The translations under genes were made by a program, and so were the position numbers. Positions 40,095 through 53,260 of a DNA stretch of 64,000 nucleotides are shown piece after piece. Each line of letters begins with the position of its first letter. Within the stretch, counting starts at the first letter, position 1. A model generated the notes under the pieces. The model had not been told where the DNA came from. It did no database searches and saw nothing but the letters and a program-made list of their open reading frames with translations. Source of the stretch: Hyposmocoma kahamanoa (Eukaryota; Arthropoda; Insecta; Lepidoptera; Cosmopterigidae); the NCBI RefSeq assembly GCF_003589595.1, contig NW_020653200.1, positions 3,833,104 to 3,897,103 of the forward strand, in the 5' to 3' direction.

Positions 40095-43000
40095 TGTGAA
40101 TATGTTCTATGATGATGGCATTGTTGTGTTGTTCTTGATGGATTTCTTGTAGACAATTCGTTAAAATTCAAAGGTTTATATATCATATATCGTAGCTATA
40201 TTATAAACTATAATTTTAATTGAGAGATGAAACTCGTAAGGAAAATGAAAGATATCGAACTTCAAAGTTCTCAGTATTTGCAATCGGCAATATCATATGT
40301 AAGGACCTCTAAGGATTTGTGAATATACGTGATCATCCCTCTGATGCAATGTTGGGCAGATAGGTTTGAAAATATTGTCAATATTAAAGGAAAATCTGTG
40401 AAAAGTACTGCAGGCCTATGTGGTCTGTGTGCAGGTCGAATGGCAACAAAATCAGCCCGTCTATGTGACAGAAAATAATCCCACCTGTGTGTGTTGATGA
40501 CAGAACTTACGAAGCTTGGCGAAGCCGTTCTAAACAGCAAAGGCGGACACAAAGTAAAAAAATAATACAAATATTAGTGTTAAAATAATGTATATATAAT
40601 ATAGCATAATAAATTTTAGTTATTATTTAAGTAAAATAAGAGCCAGGGAAATAAAAATATCATACAGTATATTTATTTAAAAATTAGGTTCACGAAACCT
40701 ACTTTAATTCATACTTTATTATTCACAAATATGTTAACGACAATACATTTGAGTGCCAGTCTCAATATTAAATTGAAATAAACGTTTGTCTATCCCATAA
40801 TACTATCACAGCAATGAAACGGGCGCTGCAATTTTTATTTGTTTTAGGAGCAAAAGCGTTATAATGACTATCGTTAATTTTGAGCTCAGCAATCCCAACG
40901 ATTTCGTGAAATCTCGCCTTTTATTACATTTGTGAAAGCGTAATAATATGTTTTCTTTTACCCCTTTTTACGTCATTTAGAAATATTTTAATGACCGTGA
41001 TTGTAATGAGTTCATAGTTATTTTTAAGATATCAGCACACGTATTGTTTTCTGTAAAGTTTTTGAGTTTCGTGATTATTTCATTAGGACTAACTGAAAAG
41101 TGGGCATTTGTCGGCAAGGGATTTTGTGATATATATTTATTTATTATATTCGAAAACTTTACAAATAAACGACCAAATACGATAGCATGTTACTCCGACG
41201 TAGCTCGGGATAAAAGCGTTCAAGCAGTTCGAGCGGATCTCGGTTCCAATGATCATTATTCTAGACAAAAGCTTTTCATTTGGATGTCTGGACCAGTATA
41301 AAGCTTCCTCGCTTTGCCTCGGTTTTAGTTCGTGACTTAAAAACTAGGATAAGTATTGCATTTGACAGATATCTTCCAATTGGACTGTTCTGTGCTATAG
41401 ATACTGATATATTAACATTTTAAAAAGTAATCAACGTGGAATGAGGCACTCAAGTCTGAATAGTTTTTTTAAACTGCTTGTGTCACTTGTTAGTATAATT
41501 AGAGTAGACTAGTGTAGTAGAATAGTGAACTCGTATTCAAAAACAACAATATACCTGAATATCAACGACACGCCATTATCGTGGAGTGCATCATCAATAT
41601 TCCAACGATCTACATATACACTAGGTAACATTACTAGAAGTATATACAACAGCGACTATATTTTTAATCAAAATTATTGACAATTAAGCACCATGTAAGT
41701 AATAAAGATAAATTATCTTCCATATGCAAGTGATAATTTGGATATAAATATTTCGTTAGTCGAAGTTGTCATTGGAAAACTAGGCTTGGTATTATATACA
41801 AGCAAAACAAGATGTAAGTGAGGGAAGCGCTCGGGCTGCAACGAGGGAACGATATTAGCATTGTATTTTAAACAAACAACATAATTGTGGCCATTCCTTC
41901 TGATCATCTAAAAACCATTGTTTTAAAAGACTTCAATATAAACATAGTTTATATTTTATTTAAAATATGTAGTTTCTTTTAATCGAGATAATTTCGATAA
42001 TACCAAATTCAATTTGATTGAGCTACATTATAACAGCAAGCTTTTCTAGTCTACGTACAAATTCATATTTCGATTTACCTTATCCGATAACACGGTGACT
42101 TGGTAAATCCCGAGTCGTCGATGTCAATAAATACACGTCATGTCAACGCGACATCGACGTTGTAGTCTCGTCATCCCGCCCGTCATGCGGCGTCATCTGC
42201 CGCTGCTACACGCCTTGTTGACTTACCGAAATTGCCTTGTTGTGATGTCTCCCTGACGTTGTAACTTAAGCCGTTTTTCATTTTTTTTATCCCTTTCACC
42301 CTTTACAGTTTGAAGACATTGTTGTAGGTTTCTTTGTTAGCAAAACAAAAAGGACCGTAGACATCACAGAAAAGAATTCTGATTGGCTAACGACACTGAC
42401 GCCGGCTTCGGAAGACAGTAAATCTTTTAAGCTGGTTCATACCATGGAAGACGACACCAACATTTTAATTTTCGTACTTTGCTATCAGCGGTATTTACTT
42501 TTGTTATAGGGTAAGTTAATTGAGAAATGAGGCTAGAGGTAAAATATTAGAGGTAGCCGGTGCAGCCTCCAGGGAGTAATCGTGATCAGTGACATTCCTT
42601 GAGGTGGATAGTAGTTAGCGCCAAAGCAAGACTTCGGCGTTTTCGATTCGTACTTTCTTTTCTCATTCCATTATTTTATGATTAACGTTTGCAAAGTAAG
42701 CAACAAGTAAAGAATTCAATTATATGGTGTACTTAAGGAGTAAGGGTTTTGCATCAATTTTCTTTAAAACATTTTAATTTTTGGGCAATCTAATTTGTGG
42801 GGTTAAACGATGTTCAGCAATAAAAATGGTTTTATTAGAATATTGAAATTGCCAATTATTCGCGTTAGCCACTAGGTAAATTCTGTTACAATTTGGAATC
42901 GGAAATAACGTACTATTCTTATAAAGTTAAATAACGAGTAGTTCTAATTTTTAAGTTTATACATGTATCGCATAAGTTTGATTCAGTAGCCGTTAACTTT

Positions 43001-45899
43001 ATTTGAAATCGTCGTATCAATTATTTGACTTCTATTCGGAATTTCAATAAATCAGAATTAAAAAATGTTAGTCGGGTTAGGTTGTGTAGGTGAACGTGTT
43101 TGCGGAAACGACATTTGTCAAGCAGTACACAATCAGTAGACTAAATTTTGTCTAATCTTTATTAAATAGGGTTTAAAGAGGTTCAATGTACGAGGAAAAA
43201 TTTGTTAAAGTGCAATATCCTAACAAATATACAAGTTAAGTTGTTGATCTGATGGGCTAACAGCTAGTTTTTGGTAATAATAAAAGAGCCATTAATTATT
43301 GAGTGTATTTGAAAAATGGCAACTTATCCAAGTTAAGCATAACGCATAATATTGTGCAATAATAGGCGTTCAAGTACATTCCAGGCAAGAATAACACACA
43401 AAAGAACTAAATGACTCTAAAATTTGTTTAAACGCTAGTCATTTAGAAGAAAAATAGTCTAAGTAATACAATGTAGGAGTACATTTTAAGATACGAGTCG
43501 TTAAGATCTTCAAATTTGCTTTACATTTCTACTTAGTACTCGTTAAATTTATGCAACAAACTATTTATGTATTTCTAACGTAACTACCTTCATTATCGTT
43601 ACTTGATAACCTTACTGGCAACGAGTGGGTTTTGACGTGACAAGGCAATCGAGATAGCAAAATTTTCCGACGCTCACTTTCAGAACACAAAGGGCTATGT
43701 CGTGAAAATGAGCTTCAGGAAATTTGCTCTCGGGTCCATACTAATTACTCACTGGAATGTGCAGTAGATACGTTAATTGCAAATATCTGATAGTATAATG
43801 TATTTCAAGCCACACAAAAGCGGTACAGCGGGAAAAGAAGTCCGGAGGCGAACCTGTAGGAAGCGAATAGGTGCCAGTGCGTGTCAACAGCAGTCTCAAG
43901 CACAGTTCACGCGGAATAGCGGAGCGAAGGCGGCTAGTGTGACACCAAAAGCAGCCACGTTTTATTTTCTACAAAGATTTTAAGAAAAGCTGTCGAATAA
44001 GGATCAAGAAAATTTTCTGCTTTATTAGCGCTACGGAAGCAAATAAAAAGAAACTCAATATACAAATACACTCAAGAGTTGCAAAAAATACAACATCCAA
44101 ACCCGCTAAAGCCTCTCTTCCGGGTCGCGCCACGCTTCTACAGCTCTGTTGAACACATCTGCCGCGCCCGCACCCGCCTTGCGTTCGTCACGCGTCTGGC
44201 CCGCACCCGGTCCGTCTATTGTCGTAGCGTTAGGCCCCGGGCCGCGCCCACATCGCTGCTGGTTTCAATGTGGCAGAGTTCTTAAGAACTCGAACATTAC
44301 GAAAATTCCCGCGCCCGGAACAATACCGCCTCTGTCGACCATTATAGATTCTTTGACTTTCGTGGTTATTTATTAATTGAGCATCATAAATTACAAGTGT
44401 TTTTTTATCACGTTATGACTTTTATCCCATACCTATTATAAAATCTTAATTCTGCCGCAAAAGGATCGCTTTAGGGATTTTGTTCTAAGAACGATTTCAA
44501 CTTGATTTCGGTAGGGTAAGATTCAATGAGTTGTTCGACAGCAGTAAACTTGATGCAGTAGTATTCTCGGCGAAGGCAGTGACCAGAGATGGGCATTGGG
44601 TGAAAACCCAACCAAACCGCCAGGGCTTTAACCGAGTTTTTACCAAAATCGTTGCCAGAAGCGTTGCCGAATTTGATATAATTCCATACTTACTAATTGC
44701 GACGTAAAAAACTTTTTAATACGAAAATAAGGCAACTCCACACAGTACTCATCTTTTTTTTATAAAATGCATTTGACGTCCATCTCACCTGACGGAAAGT
44801 GACGATGAGGTCGACGATCGAGCACGCACATCTAAATATTGCCTATTCACTCTCGCTTTGAAAAGGTCGAAGTTATGACGTTCAGGGAACAAGTCTGCAG
44901 GCAGGGAATTTCACTACTTAGCTATTCGCCATATAAACGTGGAAGCGTAACGCTTCGTGTGAATCTTCGGATTATATACAACATAAGGGTGGTACCCAAG
45001 CCTAGTCCCACTGGTCCCCCGATGATGGGAAGAGGAAGGTGGAATTAAATCGTGTAATTCCATCGCACACTCTCCGTCCACCTTGCAATCCTGTGGATAT
45101 TCGTGTGGATGATACTACCAGTTGAACTACTATCAATTACATGGGCTATAATAATCTCCCGTGTTACTACTGACAGGCCTGAGGTATACGAACTCTTTCA
45201 CGAATTTTTGTTGAGCGATCTATTGGTTTACAAAAAGGTTTAGTAGTATCACGTGCACATTACGATTCGATTTTTATGAAGATCGATTCCAATGCATACG
45301 AACGATCTAACGATTTTTTGTATCTATTTATTTCAATGCGATTTTCAATCAAATCCATTCTATTGAATTGATTTGATTAAGTACAAGAAAGGCAAATCGA
45401 AACGTCTAGATCATAAAGCAATAAACATTTTGTAATAACATACCTCAATTTGAACTAATCTCCATTTACAACAAATATTTAGTTGTAAATAGCTCTTGCC
45501 CTTGATATTTGGGCGTCTGGACAAAGCGCCGCGTTAAAACCCGGGTGCTTGCCGCATCTCTGGCAGTAATTGAAATAAGACTGTATAAGATAAATGTGAT
45601 GAGTTTAATATTCCTAAAATGTAAAGAATATAAGGTATATAAGCGAGAAAATTTCAAGACATAAACTTTGTAATATCTCCTGTGTTTATGAAAATTGCGA
45701 TATCGTAAAACAGTGCCATACAAGCCCAGATGTGATTTTTCAAGGCCGCGTGATCTCAACATTCACATCAGAATACCCTATAGACCATCGCCACGTTCAT
45801 ATCCCATATCCCCGTGCATAAGTAAACAACAAAATTCTCGCAAAAGCTAAGCAAGCTTTGCACCAATATGAATTACTACAGTAATAATCTAGCACATAC
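40095..45899. other. Long intergenic stretch; no gene recognised
   Basis: AT-rich with a few less AT-rich islands (42100-42250, 43680-43980, 44100-44330) whose open frames show no motif. CAGAGATGGGCA at 44584-44595 looks like a lone hAT terminus without a visible partner. Confidence 0.4.
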
Positions 45900-46023
45900 C
45901 TGGTGTAATTAACGCAATTCTTCTCCATCAATACAGCGTGGATAATAACCGGAAAGCGGATATTACGAGTACCTATTCCAAAATCTTGGCCTGCAGTAGT
46001 AACATTAAAATTCAATTTTTCCC
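45900..46023 (-). CDS. Candidate internal exon of an unidentified gene
   Basis: On the minus strand an acceptor (TTATTCTGACAATAG) is followed by 124 nt that are open in one frame, and end ACACCAG before a near-consensus donor GTATGTGC. The peptide includes EKLNFNVTTAGQDFGIGTRN, RFPVIIHAVLMEK and NCVNYT. Both splice sites fit and the composition looks protein-like. I found no convincing partner exon on either side, and I do not recognise the family. Confidence 0.3.
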
Positions 46024-46235
46024 CTATTGTCAGAATAAATATAACAGTTTTTGCTGGCCCGACATAATGTATGCTCTCCTCTGAATACGGGGGAAATTAA
46101 AACGCGTATAGAGTATATGAAGAAACATGCCACAAACTTCTGGCGAAGACAGGCTGTAGCAACGGCGCTTTAGAAGGCTGTTAGTAATCTGACTTTTTTA
46201 GAATTGAAAACAGGAAATGAAACATGAAGATAATG

Positions 46236-46571
46236 TTTTAGTATAATACCAAGCGACGGGCTCACCGAGTCATGCGTCTGGTGGTGGTAAGTGACACGCC
46301 TACTCATAACAGTTGCAGTGCCACACAGTTTTAAGCCGCAAAGATCTTAGGGGCACTGCCACTGTGCCCGCCACCCTGAGACGTAAGTTGACAAGTTCTA
46401 TGTGCCTGCACCAATTGCACAAGTTATAAAATAAAAACTGCAATTGCACCACCACCCTTACCCTTCCAAACCGGACGCAGTTATGCTCACATTACTGCTT
46501 GGCGGCAGAAACAGGTAAGGTTGCAGTACTTCCCTTTACGTACTCTTTCACAAGGAGCTCTACTACTACTA
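46236..46571 (-). mobile_element. Lepidopteran SINE, copy 10, with internal tandem expansion
   Basis: Full span. At 46410-46455 an extra segment of about 45 bp, bounded by two CAATTGCAC copies, interrupts the usual CTGTAATTTCACCAGCACC section. Confidence 0.82.
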
Positions 46572-46685
46572 AATAAAACTCTTTTCAGTAAGTGTCGCGG
46601 GTAGGAAATGCAAATTTCTTGTACAAGTCACTATTTAAGAATTTCCACAAAATTGATAGCTAGCATAATTGTAGCAAAATATAAT

Positions 46686-46929
46686 TGTAGCGGATGGCAG
46701 CAGTCGCTACAAATCTCTTTTGTAATATTTTATAGTCTCTTTAAGTTTTAGTTTAATATTTTTTCTAAATTTAAATGTGATTGTTTTTGGCGCCTTTTCT
46801 GACTTTTGTTTGCTGTTTTGCTTTGATAGCTACGTGTTTTCTAATAAATTAATAAGCTGTAAGTAGATACGTTTGCTTTCGCCTCGCTCAGTCGTTGTTA
46901 GCACCCACCCATTGATACAGTCCGCTACA
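46686..46929 (+). mobile_element. Solo LTR
   Basis: Begins TGTAGCGGA and ends TCCGCTACA, a perfect 9-bp inverted terminal pair with the canonical TG...CA. The flanks are ATAAT and ATAAA, which match at four of five positions as a target-site duplication would. An AATAAATTAATAA stretch near 46839 can serve as the polyadenylation signal. No second LTR or internal region is nearby, so LTR-LTR recombination is the likely history. BEL/Pao or Gypsy cannot be told apart from this. Confidence 0.7.
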
Positions 46930-49900
46930 ATAAATGCAACTTTTAGTATATTTCTAGATAGATCAAATGTTTGTTTTGTCGTTTCGGCCTACCACGTACA
47001 ATTATTGTTGATATAATATATTTTTCTGAATCTCAGCGCTCATTATTACTATAGAACAAAGAAATTGTCGCTAAAATCGTCAAGGAATCCATGCTCCTTT
47101 ATTATATCATTAAATTATTATGAATAAATTTTTGGTTATCTATAAATAATTGAGCTCCATTGGTCAGAAAGTAGAGTCTTATTTTTGATTTCAATTTGAT
47201 GCTTCACAGTTCAACTTTTTATTTTCAAAGACAACTGCAGAATAAAACATAAAATCTTTATGATAGTCCTCGTTTAATACGACAGTACAGTATCTGTACT
47301 CAACAGAGGATCGTCAGCATAGTCATTATGTAGACACCTCAGGGCGCCTACGTACTTACGCAGCCGCTAATGCACGTTACGCCGAGCTAAATTGTAATTT
47401 ACACTACAACATGCTGACGGTGTAATTCGAGTTAGCTTACGAAACAGATGCGCCACTTATTTGCATACATGCTCTCCACGATATTGCTAATGACATTGTT
47501 ATGGTTACACTTCCAGAGAGACGAGATGGTATTTATTGTACATTATTATTTATAAAAAATATTAAAAAAATTGACTACATCAATGATCTATGATTTATAC
47601 AAATCAAAATCTTGATTGATCACCATTTTTTAATCACATTCTACTTTAAACAAAAAATATATTATGAATTATTAAAGATACACGTCTAACTAAGCATGTA
47701 AATAAAGTTACAGTGTAAGAATTTTTGTTCCAGAACTGTCCAATATCACGTAGCTCACCCATTATTATTATTTAATACCATCTTGAATAACTCGTTCATC
47801 AAAACTAGTCTAAAAAACACACGCACAAACAACAAATAAAAACCTGGTATTTTGACAAAAATAATGCGTATTACAATAAATAGAATGCTTGAAGTAACTT
47901 TATATACGCGAAAAGTTTACAAAATAGACGCTCAGTGTATGACGCTAAAAAAGAACAACCGGAATTTCCAATCTACTCGCGATACTGTTGATACATTCTC
48001 TAACGAGTCCATATCCTATTTTAGAAAGAAAAATCGACTTTTTCTACAAATTGTTCGGTCTGTGGGCGACTGGCGATCTCAAATTCATTTATCGTAAACA
48101 GTTTTTTATTGCAGATAACAAATTTTCGTACCGCCCTGTCGTTATGGTAATTTATAAATTCCCGATTGAGGGTGTCAAACTTAGCTTCAAAGACTTTTGA
48201 AATTTTGTCACACTGTTTAGAATATCACGCTCTTTTAGAGAGATACAGCGCGTTATTGCATTAAGATACTTCTATGTTTCATTCTAGTGTTAGTTTAATA
48301 CGTGGAATGAAAAAGTTAACATTCGATATAGATTGCCAGAGTTTATGAGAGGTTATTCATTGCTTGGACAAACTTAACAACCACTTCCCTGGTGCAAAAA
48401 CTAGGCATAGAGTTTATGTTTATGGCTGTGACTTTGATAATCATAATTCTTTTTGAAGATCTTTGAACACCACCTCGGTTATTTTTTGTATATAAATGAG
48501 AAAAAAAACTAGAATTATAAGATTTGTTTGAAAATTGGTTCCCCAGGCAAAGTTGTTCAGTATTATGGGTAAAGAATTCATCAAATTAAAAAAGTGCTTT
48601 TATTACATCCTTTGCGGTGCGGAATGATCAATATAATATTTAAAAACAAAAATAGTTAAGTTAATCTGAAAGTAATCTTCATCATTGGATATGATTTCGA
48701 AGAAGTCGAGTTCGAGAAGTCGCTTTGAACTTCTGAACACAATGTGACGTAATATGGGACGATACAGATCGGGCCCCGCCGCCGCCGCATGTTGTGCATA
48801 TTTTTGCATTTGCGATCAATTCACGGTACAATAATAACAAAGTTCGGTTAAATATTCACAACCCTATTGGGAAGGTAATCTGTGGTGACAATCGGCATTT
48901 AATTTTCGGTGCGTATATTTTGTGCAACATTATCGTGTCACATTTAATTCACAATTCCTATTATTGTTCATTTTCCGAGTTCCCGCTGCGAGCCTTGTAA
49001 AGAATAAAAAGCCTCTGTGGAATGAGATAAAAACTTTAAGTAATATGGAGAAACTTTTTTGTAAATGTTTCACAGGCGGTATCTTTCTGCTAAATAAATT
49101 GTCCCGCATTTTGTTACGGTCATGCCGGTTAAATACCGGTGATATTTAAAAATATATACGTATAACTCTTTAGAAGAGTAGGTAGGTTCTTTTGTTAACG
49201 ATAATATTAGTTTTTAAAGCTATATACGATTTGTAATGTGTAACTGTTTGTTGACCCCAATAAATAAAAAAAAATACACACTTGCATTTAAGAATAGTTA
49301 AATATGTACTCACAGACAAATGAGTATATTGAGTGTGTGCGTTATATTGTTTCCGTATTAGAGATTTTTAAGTGTATTGATTAAATTTTGCTGCATTTTT
49401 CTACCTTCCAAAATCTACTTTTAAAACATAGAGTTCTACGAGTAGTACGATTTAATGTCCGCACCGTACATCATTTTTGTCTTAACCTATTTATGGAAAT
49501 AATTTTTCTTTGTTCGGTATTTTTCTTATTATTCGTATATGTATCTAGACAAAGAGTTAAAATATTTTTTTTAAATATGGGTTTAATTTAAAAGTTTTTG
49601 TTAATACACGAAGTTTTATTGTTAATTTTTCAATAAATAAGACAATGATAAAAAAAGTCAATACTTAATGAAGTTGTACCGCTGTCGCCATACCACCAAG
49701 ATTTGTTTGAATAAAGAATGTGTATGATGTACCTACGTCTGGATTATAGCTAGTGGAGGAGAAACTACAAAGTTACTTTTTTAATATGCGACTTAGCCAG
49801 AAGGCGTGGGCTTTAGAAGTATTGTTATACCTAACTTCGTAAATTGTATTAATTATTATAAACTAATAAATATAAATATTCAGTTTATTTATAGGTTCTC

Positions 49901-50454
49901 AAACAAAATCCATATTTAATAGAATTATTTAGATTAACTGAGTACCCTGCTTGAGAGATTCTTGATGGCTGTAATGTAACGGCTAAGGTTTTTTAAAAGG
50001 GAAAGATTTTTTAATATAATTTTAGTAACGATTTAAGGATCTCGACATCTTGTATATTTGTCAGTTTTAGTAAACATTTCGTGTGAGATGGCGATATTGC
50101 GAAATTTTCGAAGGTGAGATTTTTATTTGTTGGCGCGGGCGGTTCCATAATAGACGTCATTAATTTAGGCGTCGCCCAAACCCAAATGGTCTTGTCAAAT
50201 AACCTTAGCTATTTCTATTCACGACCTGTGAAGATGGTAGAGGCGTCAGCATTCTAAGAAAATAAATATATTACCGTAAAAGTACGAGTAGAGTGAATAT
50301 TAATTTGTATTTCTGCCGTTAAGAACAGACATAAACAAATTTGTAGTTCTTAATAAGACTAAGGTGTGGTAAATGGTAAGATATGGCATCGGCACGTTGC
50401 ACCTTTAGTTAACCAGCCGTCATTAGATGTCATTTTAACAAGCATTCTGCGAGG
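46930..50454. other. Intergenic; no gene recognised
   Basis: AT-rich. The open frames are short and motif-free. A brief GCCGCCGCCGC run lies at about 48777. Confidence 0.4.
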
Positions 50455-51125
50455 TTAAACGATATTGTGCGACCGGCGATGTTGTCGGCTAATGTCTCTT
50501 GTGTGCTCGAGCCCCCAGGTCTGAGCCGAATTGACGGTAAAAGGCCGGAAGGCTTGACGTTGGTTCTTTTTTGCTGCGCCCCACTTAAGACAAACTCCGC
50601 GGTTGGCGGGTTTAACTAAAACATGCCAAATGTACTGCCTTGGAGCCGATGTACGATTTCGTAGCGGTCGTGATCGAGAGGTCGATATCGATCGTGCGCG
50701 GCCCTGGGGTGCGAAAGCTTTGGACTTATATAAAGAGTTGGGTCGCCGAATCAGCAACAAGGGCGGCGATCACCGCTCTGGGCCGTAGTTGGTTCAGCAA
50801 ATGTCCATTGTCGTCCAGTGAGGCAATGCTGTCAGTATAATGGGAACTTTTGAGGCGAAGTTTTTTGCAAATACCAGTTTTTTTTTGTATTTAGTACCTA
50901 TTGACCAAGCCCAGTGATGATCTTTAACTAGAAATATTATATGATTAAAGTTGTTTTTGGGTTTTTCACTAATAAGTCATAACGAATTAAGTACTTTAAC
51001 TATCTCTTTAGGCGTTTTCGGGACGGTCTTGATGGGTTTGAAAGAGAGTGGTGGGAGATCGTCAAAGACAGGGAGCAAAGGAGGCTTTTAGGGGAGACCT
51101 TTGCCCGGCAGTGGGACATAATAGG
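50455..51125 (+). mobile_element. Retroelement ORF C-terminal fragments
   Basis: Plus-strand frames give RDREVDIDRARPWGAKALDL, YKELGRRISNKGGDHRSG and, after a stop, LVQQMSIVVQ-like sequence with GNAVSIMGTF. Further on (51008-51130), RRFRDGLDGFEREWWEIVKD then REQRRLLGETFARQWDIIGY ends in a stop. This looks like the end of a repeat-encoded polyprotein of an unidentified non-LTR group. The GC-rich 50455-50840 part is shared with 30955-31060. Confidence 0.5.
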
Positions 51126-51629
51126 TTATTAAAAAAAAACTCTCTTTTGTATTTGTTAATAGCTGTCGATAACGCACAGTAATGTACATTTTTGTTAGAA
51201 TAGGATCGAACATACGTGTCGTATAAGTATGTTATCAAACAATAATTTGAGGCTATCAACGCAAAAGTGGTGTAACCCACAATAGTTTTTTCCACAATAT
51301 AATAAAAATGGAATTAAATTAATTTGCTATTCCGCGAACCCGGTCTTGGTTAAATCGTGTAAAGTTGTTGCGTTTGTGTTGAACATTTTTTCATGCATTT
51401 AATTTTCTCACCCTCCCTCCGCCTAAAATTAATAAAATAAATAGCATATTTTTTAACATGTTTGTTAATGACATTCCAAGTAACTCAATACCCTTTTTCA
51501 CAAGCACTGCCGATTCGGAGGCTCTGCAGATGGATGTTGATTAAATCACATACACAGCTGGTGTACAGTAAATAGTACGGAAGTTAATGCAAGTAAGTGC
51601 TTCCAAATGTCCTTCACACGTAATCTAAG

Positions 51630-51670
51630 TCAAATAGCTTACCAGTACCACTTACTGGTAAGCTATTTGA
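51630..51670. repeat. Perfect hairpin, 18-bp arms, CCACT loop
   Basis: TCAAATAGCTTACCAGTA (51630-51647) pairs exactly with 51653-51670. Confidence 0.93.
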
Positions 51671-51992
51671 TTAAGTGCTATCCACTTGCTTGCAAACAGT
51701 GAACACAGTCAAGGACATGGGAATTATACTGGACTCTAAACTTACCGTTTGTTGGCTTGGATAACACAATTTATAAAAATACAATCTGATTAATAATTGT
51801 TCTTTTATTTTAACACACTGCGAGCATTGACTCTTTAAAAGATCTCACAACGACTGACTGTCTAGTTTTTCCTTGACCTTATTATATACATGTTTTTAGA
51901 CAAAAATAGAGGGCGCTGATATATATGTTTCTAAACTAATACACAGGACGCCGCGTATTTCGCGACAGCGCCATCTACAAGAACTTTCTTTC

Positions 51993-52196
51993 GGAAATCA
52001 CATTACTTGTTTATTCTTAAACTAAAAAAAAAAATTGATTTAAGATTAGTAACTTAATCCAAAGTTTTATTAAAAATAATTAAGGTTTTAATAACATTAT
52101 AATTTGAGACATTTTAACTAAACCAATTGACATACTTTTATTCTGGCATGTTACTAAGTAAATACAAATTAACATCTAATGAACTATGGTACAAAG
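51993..52196. repeat. Direct repeat, left copy (partner at 62218-62430)
   Basis: CGGAAATCACATTACTTGTT through TTATTCTGGCATGTTACTAA to GAACTATGGTACAA. The right copy has the same order with small indels and about one change per ten bases by eye. The orientation is the same. Confidence 0.85.
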
Positions 52197-52645
52197 TTAC
52201 ACGTCCCCTAGTAAAAAAAAAAATGGAAAACAAATTAACATAACTGTAATTTATTTAATGTATTTGACTATATTTAGCTCTATCCATATTCACACTTGTC
52301 TAAATAAAACTCAGTTAAGCAACTTTAAACTAATATTTTTCAACGAACGTGCCTGTGTCGTTTCCACCTCGTCTGCCGATTGCGGTATCAGGCGACTGCC
52401 TGAACACCGCTTCATCATATGTTAAGGACAACGGTAACTCTACCCGAACCCTTGTCAACATGAGTGGTGGCTACACTGCCTTCCCACTAGATATGAACGT
52501 GTACGACGGAGGTTCCACGAGCACAAGACTAAAGCAACTTGTTTTAGTAACTCGTTTAAGTCTATTCTGTATATAGACTTTCAGAGTAAGACACAAACAT
52601 AACATAACCGCTTCTAAAGATTATCGTATACTATTCTATTATCGT
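52197..52645. other. No gene recognised
   Basis: AT-rich. The two overlapping short frames at 52186-52576 are without motif. Confidence 0.4.
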
Positions 52646-53215
52646 ATCATCAAACGAAGTCAAAGTCAAAGATTATTTATTCCATAGGTAAAATAAATTT
52701 ACACTTGAAAACGTCACATTTAAACTACTGCTCGTTCACTACGCTGACCTCCCTGAGAAGAACGAGCAAGAAACTCTAGGGATTGATCGTTTCAAATAAA
52801 CTTAAATGGTATGGAATACACTTTGAATCAAATTTGTGTGGATTCTGGAGCCGTGTCGTCTTTCCATACATCTTTATATAACAAGTAGTCTTCAATTTTG
52901 TAATATGATTTTTCGATCAAAATATTTTTAATGTAGTTTTTAAGCTTAGGAAATGATAAACTTAATATATGCTCCGGAATCTTATTGTAAAAACATATAC
53001 AGTTCCCCATAAAAGAGTTGTTTACCTTAGTTAAACGAAATCGTGGTACCATGAGTTTGGACTTAGCTCTAAGGTTAATATTATGGATAACTTCTTTCTT
53101 ATTGAAATTATGTATATTTTTACGGGCATATAAAATATTTGAGTAGCTATTAAATATAAACTATTGTATGTTTTGTTGTAACTTAAATACTTAATAAATT
53201 ATAGAGTTAGCAAGT
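52646..53215 (-). mobile_element. 5'-truncated CR1/Jockey-like non-LTR element, C-terminus and 3' tail
   Basis: The minus strand reads KEVIHNINLRAKSKLMVPRF, RLTKVNNSFMGNCICFYNKI and LPKLKNYIKN-like sequence to a stop at 52828. A 3' UTR follows, ending AATAAATAATCTTTGACTTT with a (TTTGAC)n tail at 52658-52680. One frameshift separates the upstream part. It is inactive. Confidence 0.82.
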
Positions 53216-53260
53216 GTCTAACAGATCCAATTACTTTACTCAAGTATTTGTGGACAGCTA

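Noticed and set aside
44584..44595. CAGAGATGGGCA, like a hAT terminus
   Set aside because: No inverted partner or 8-bp duplication found within about 1 kb.
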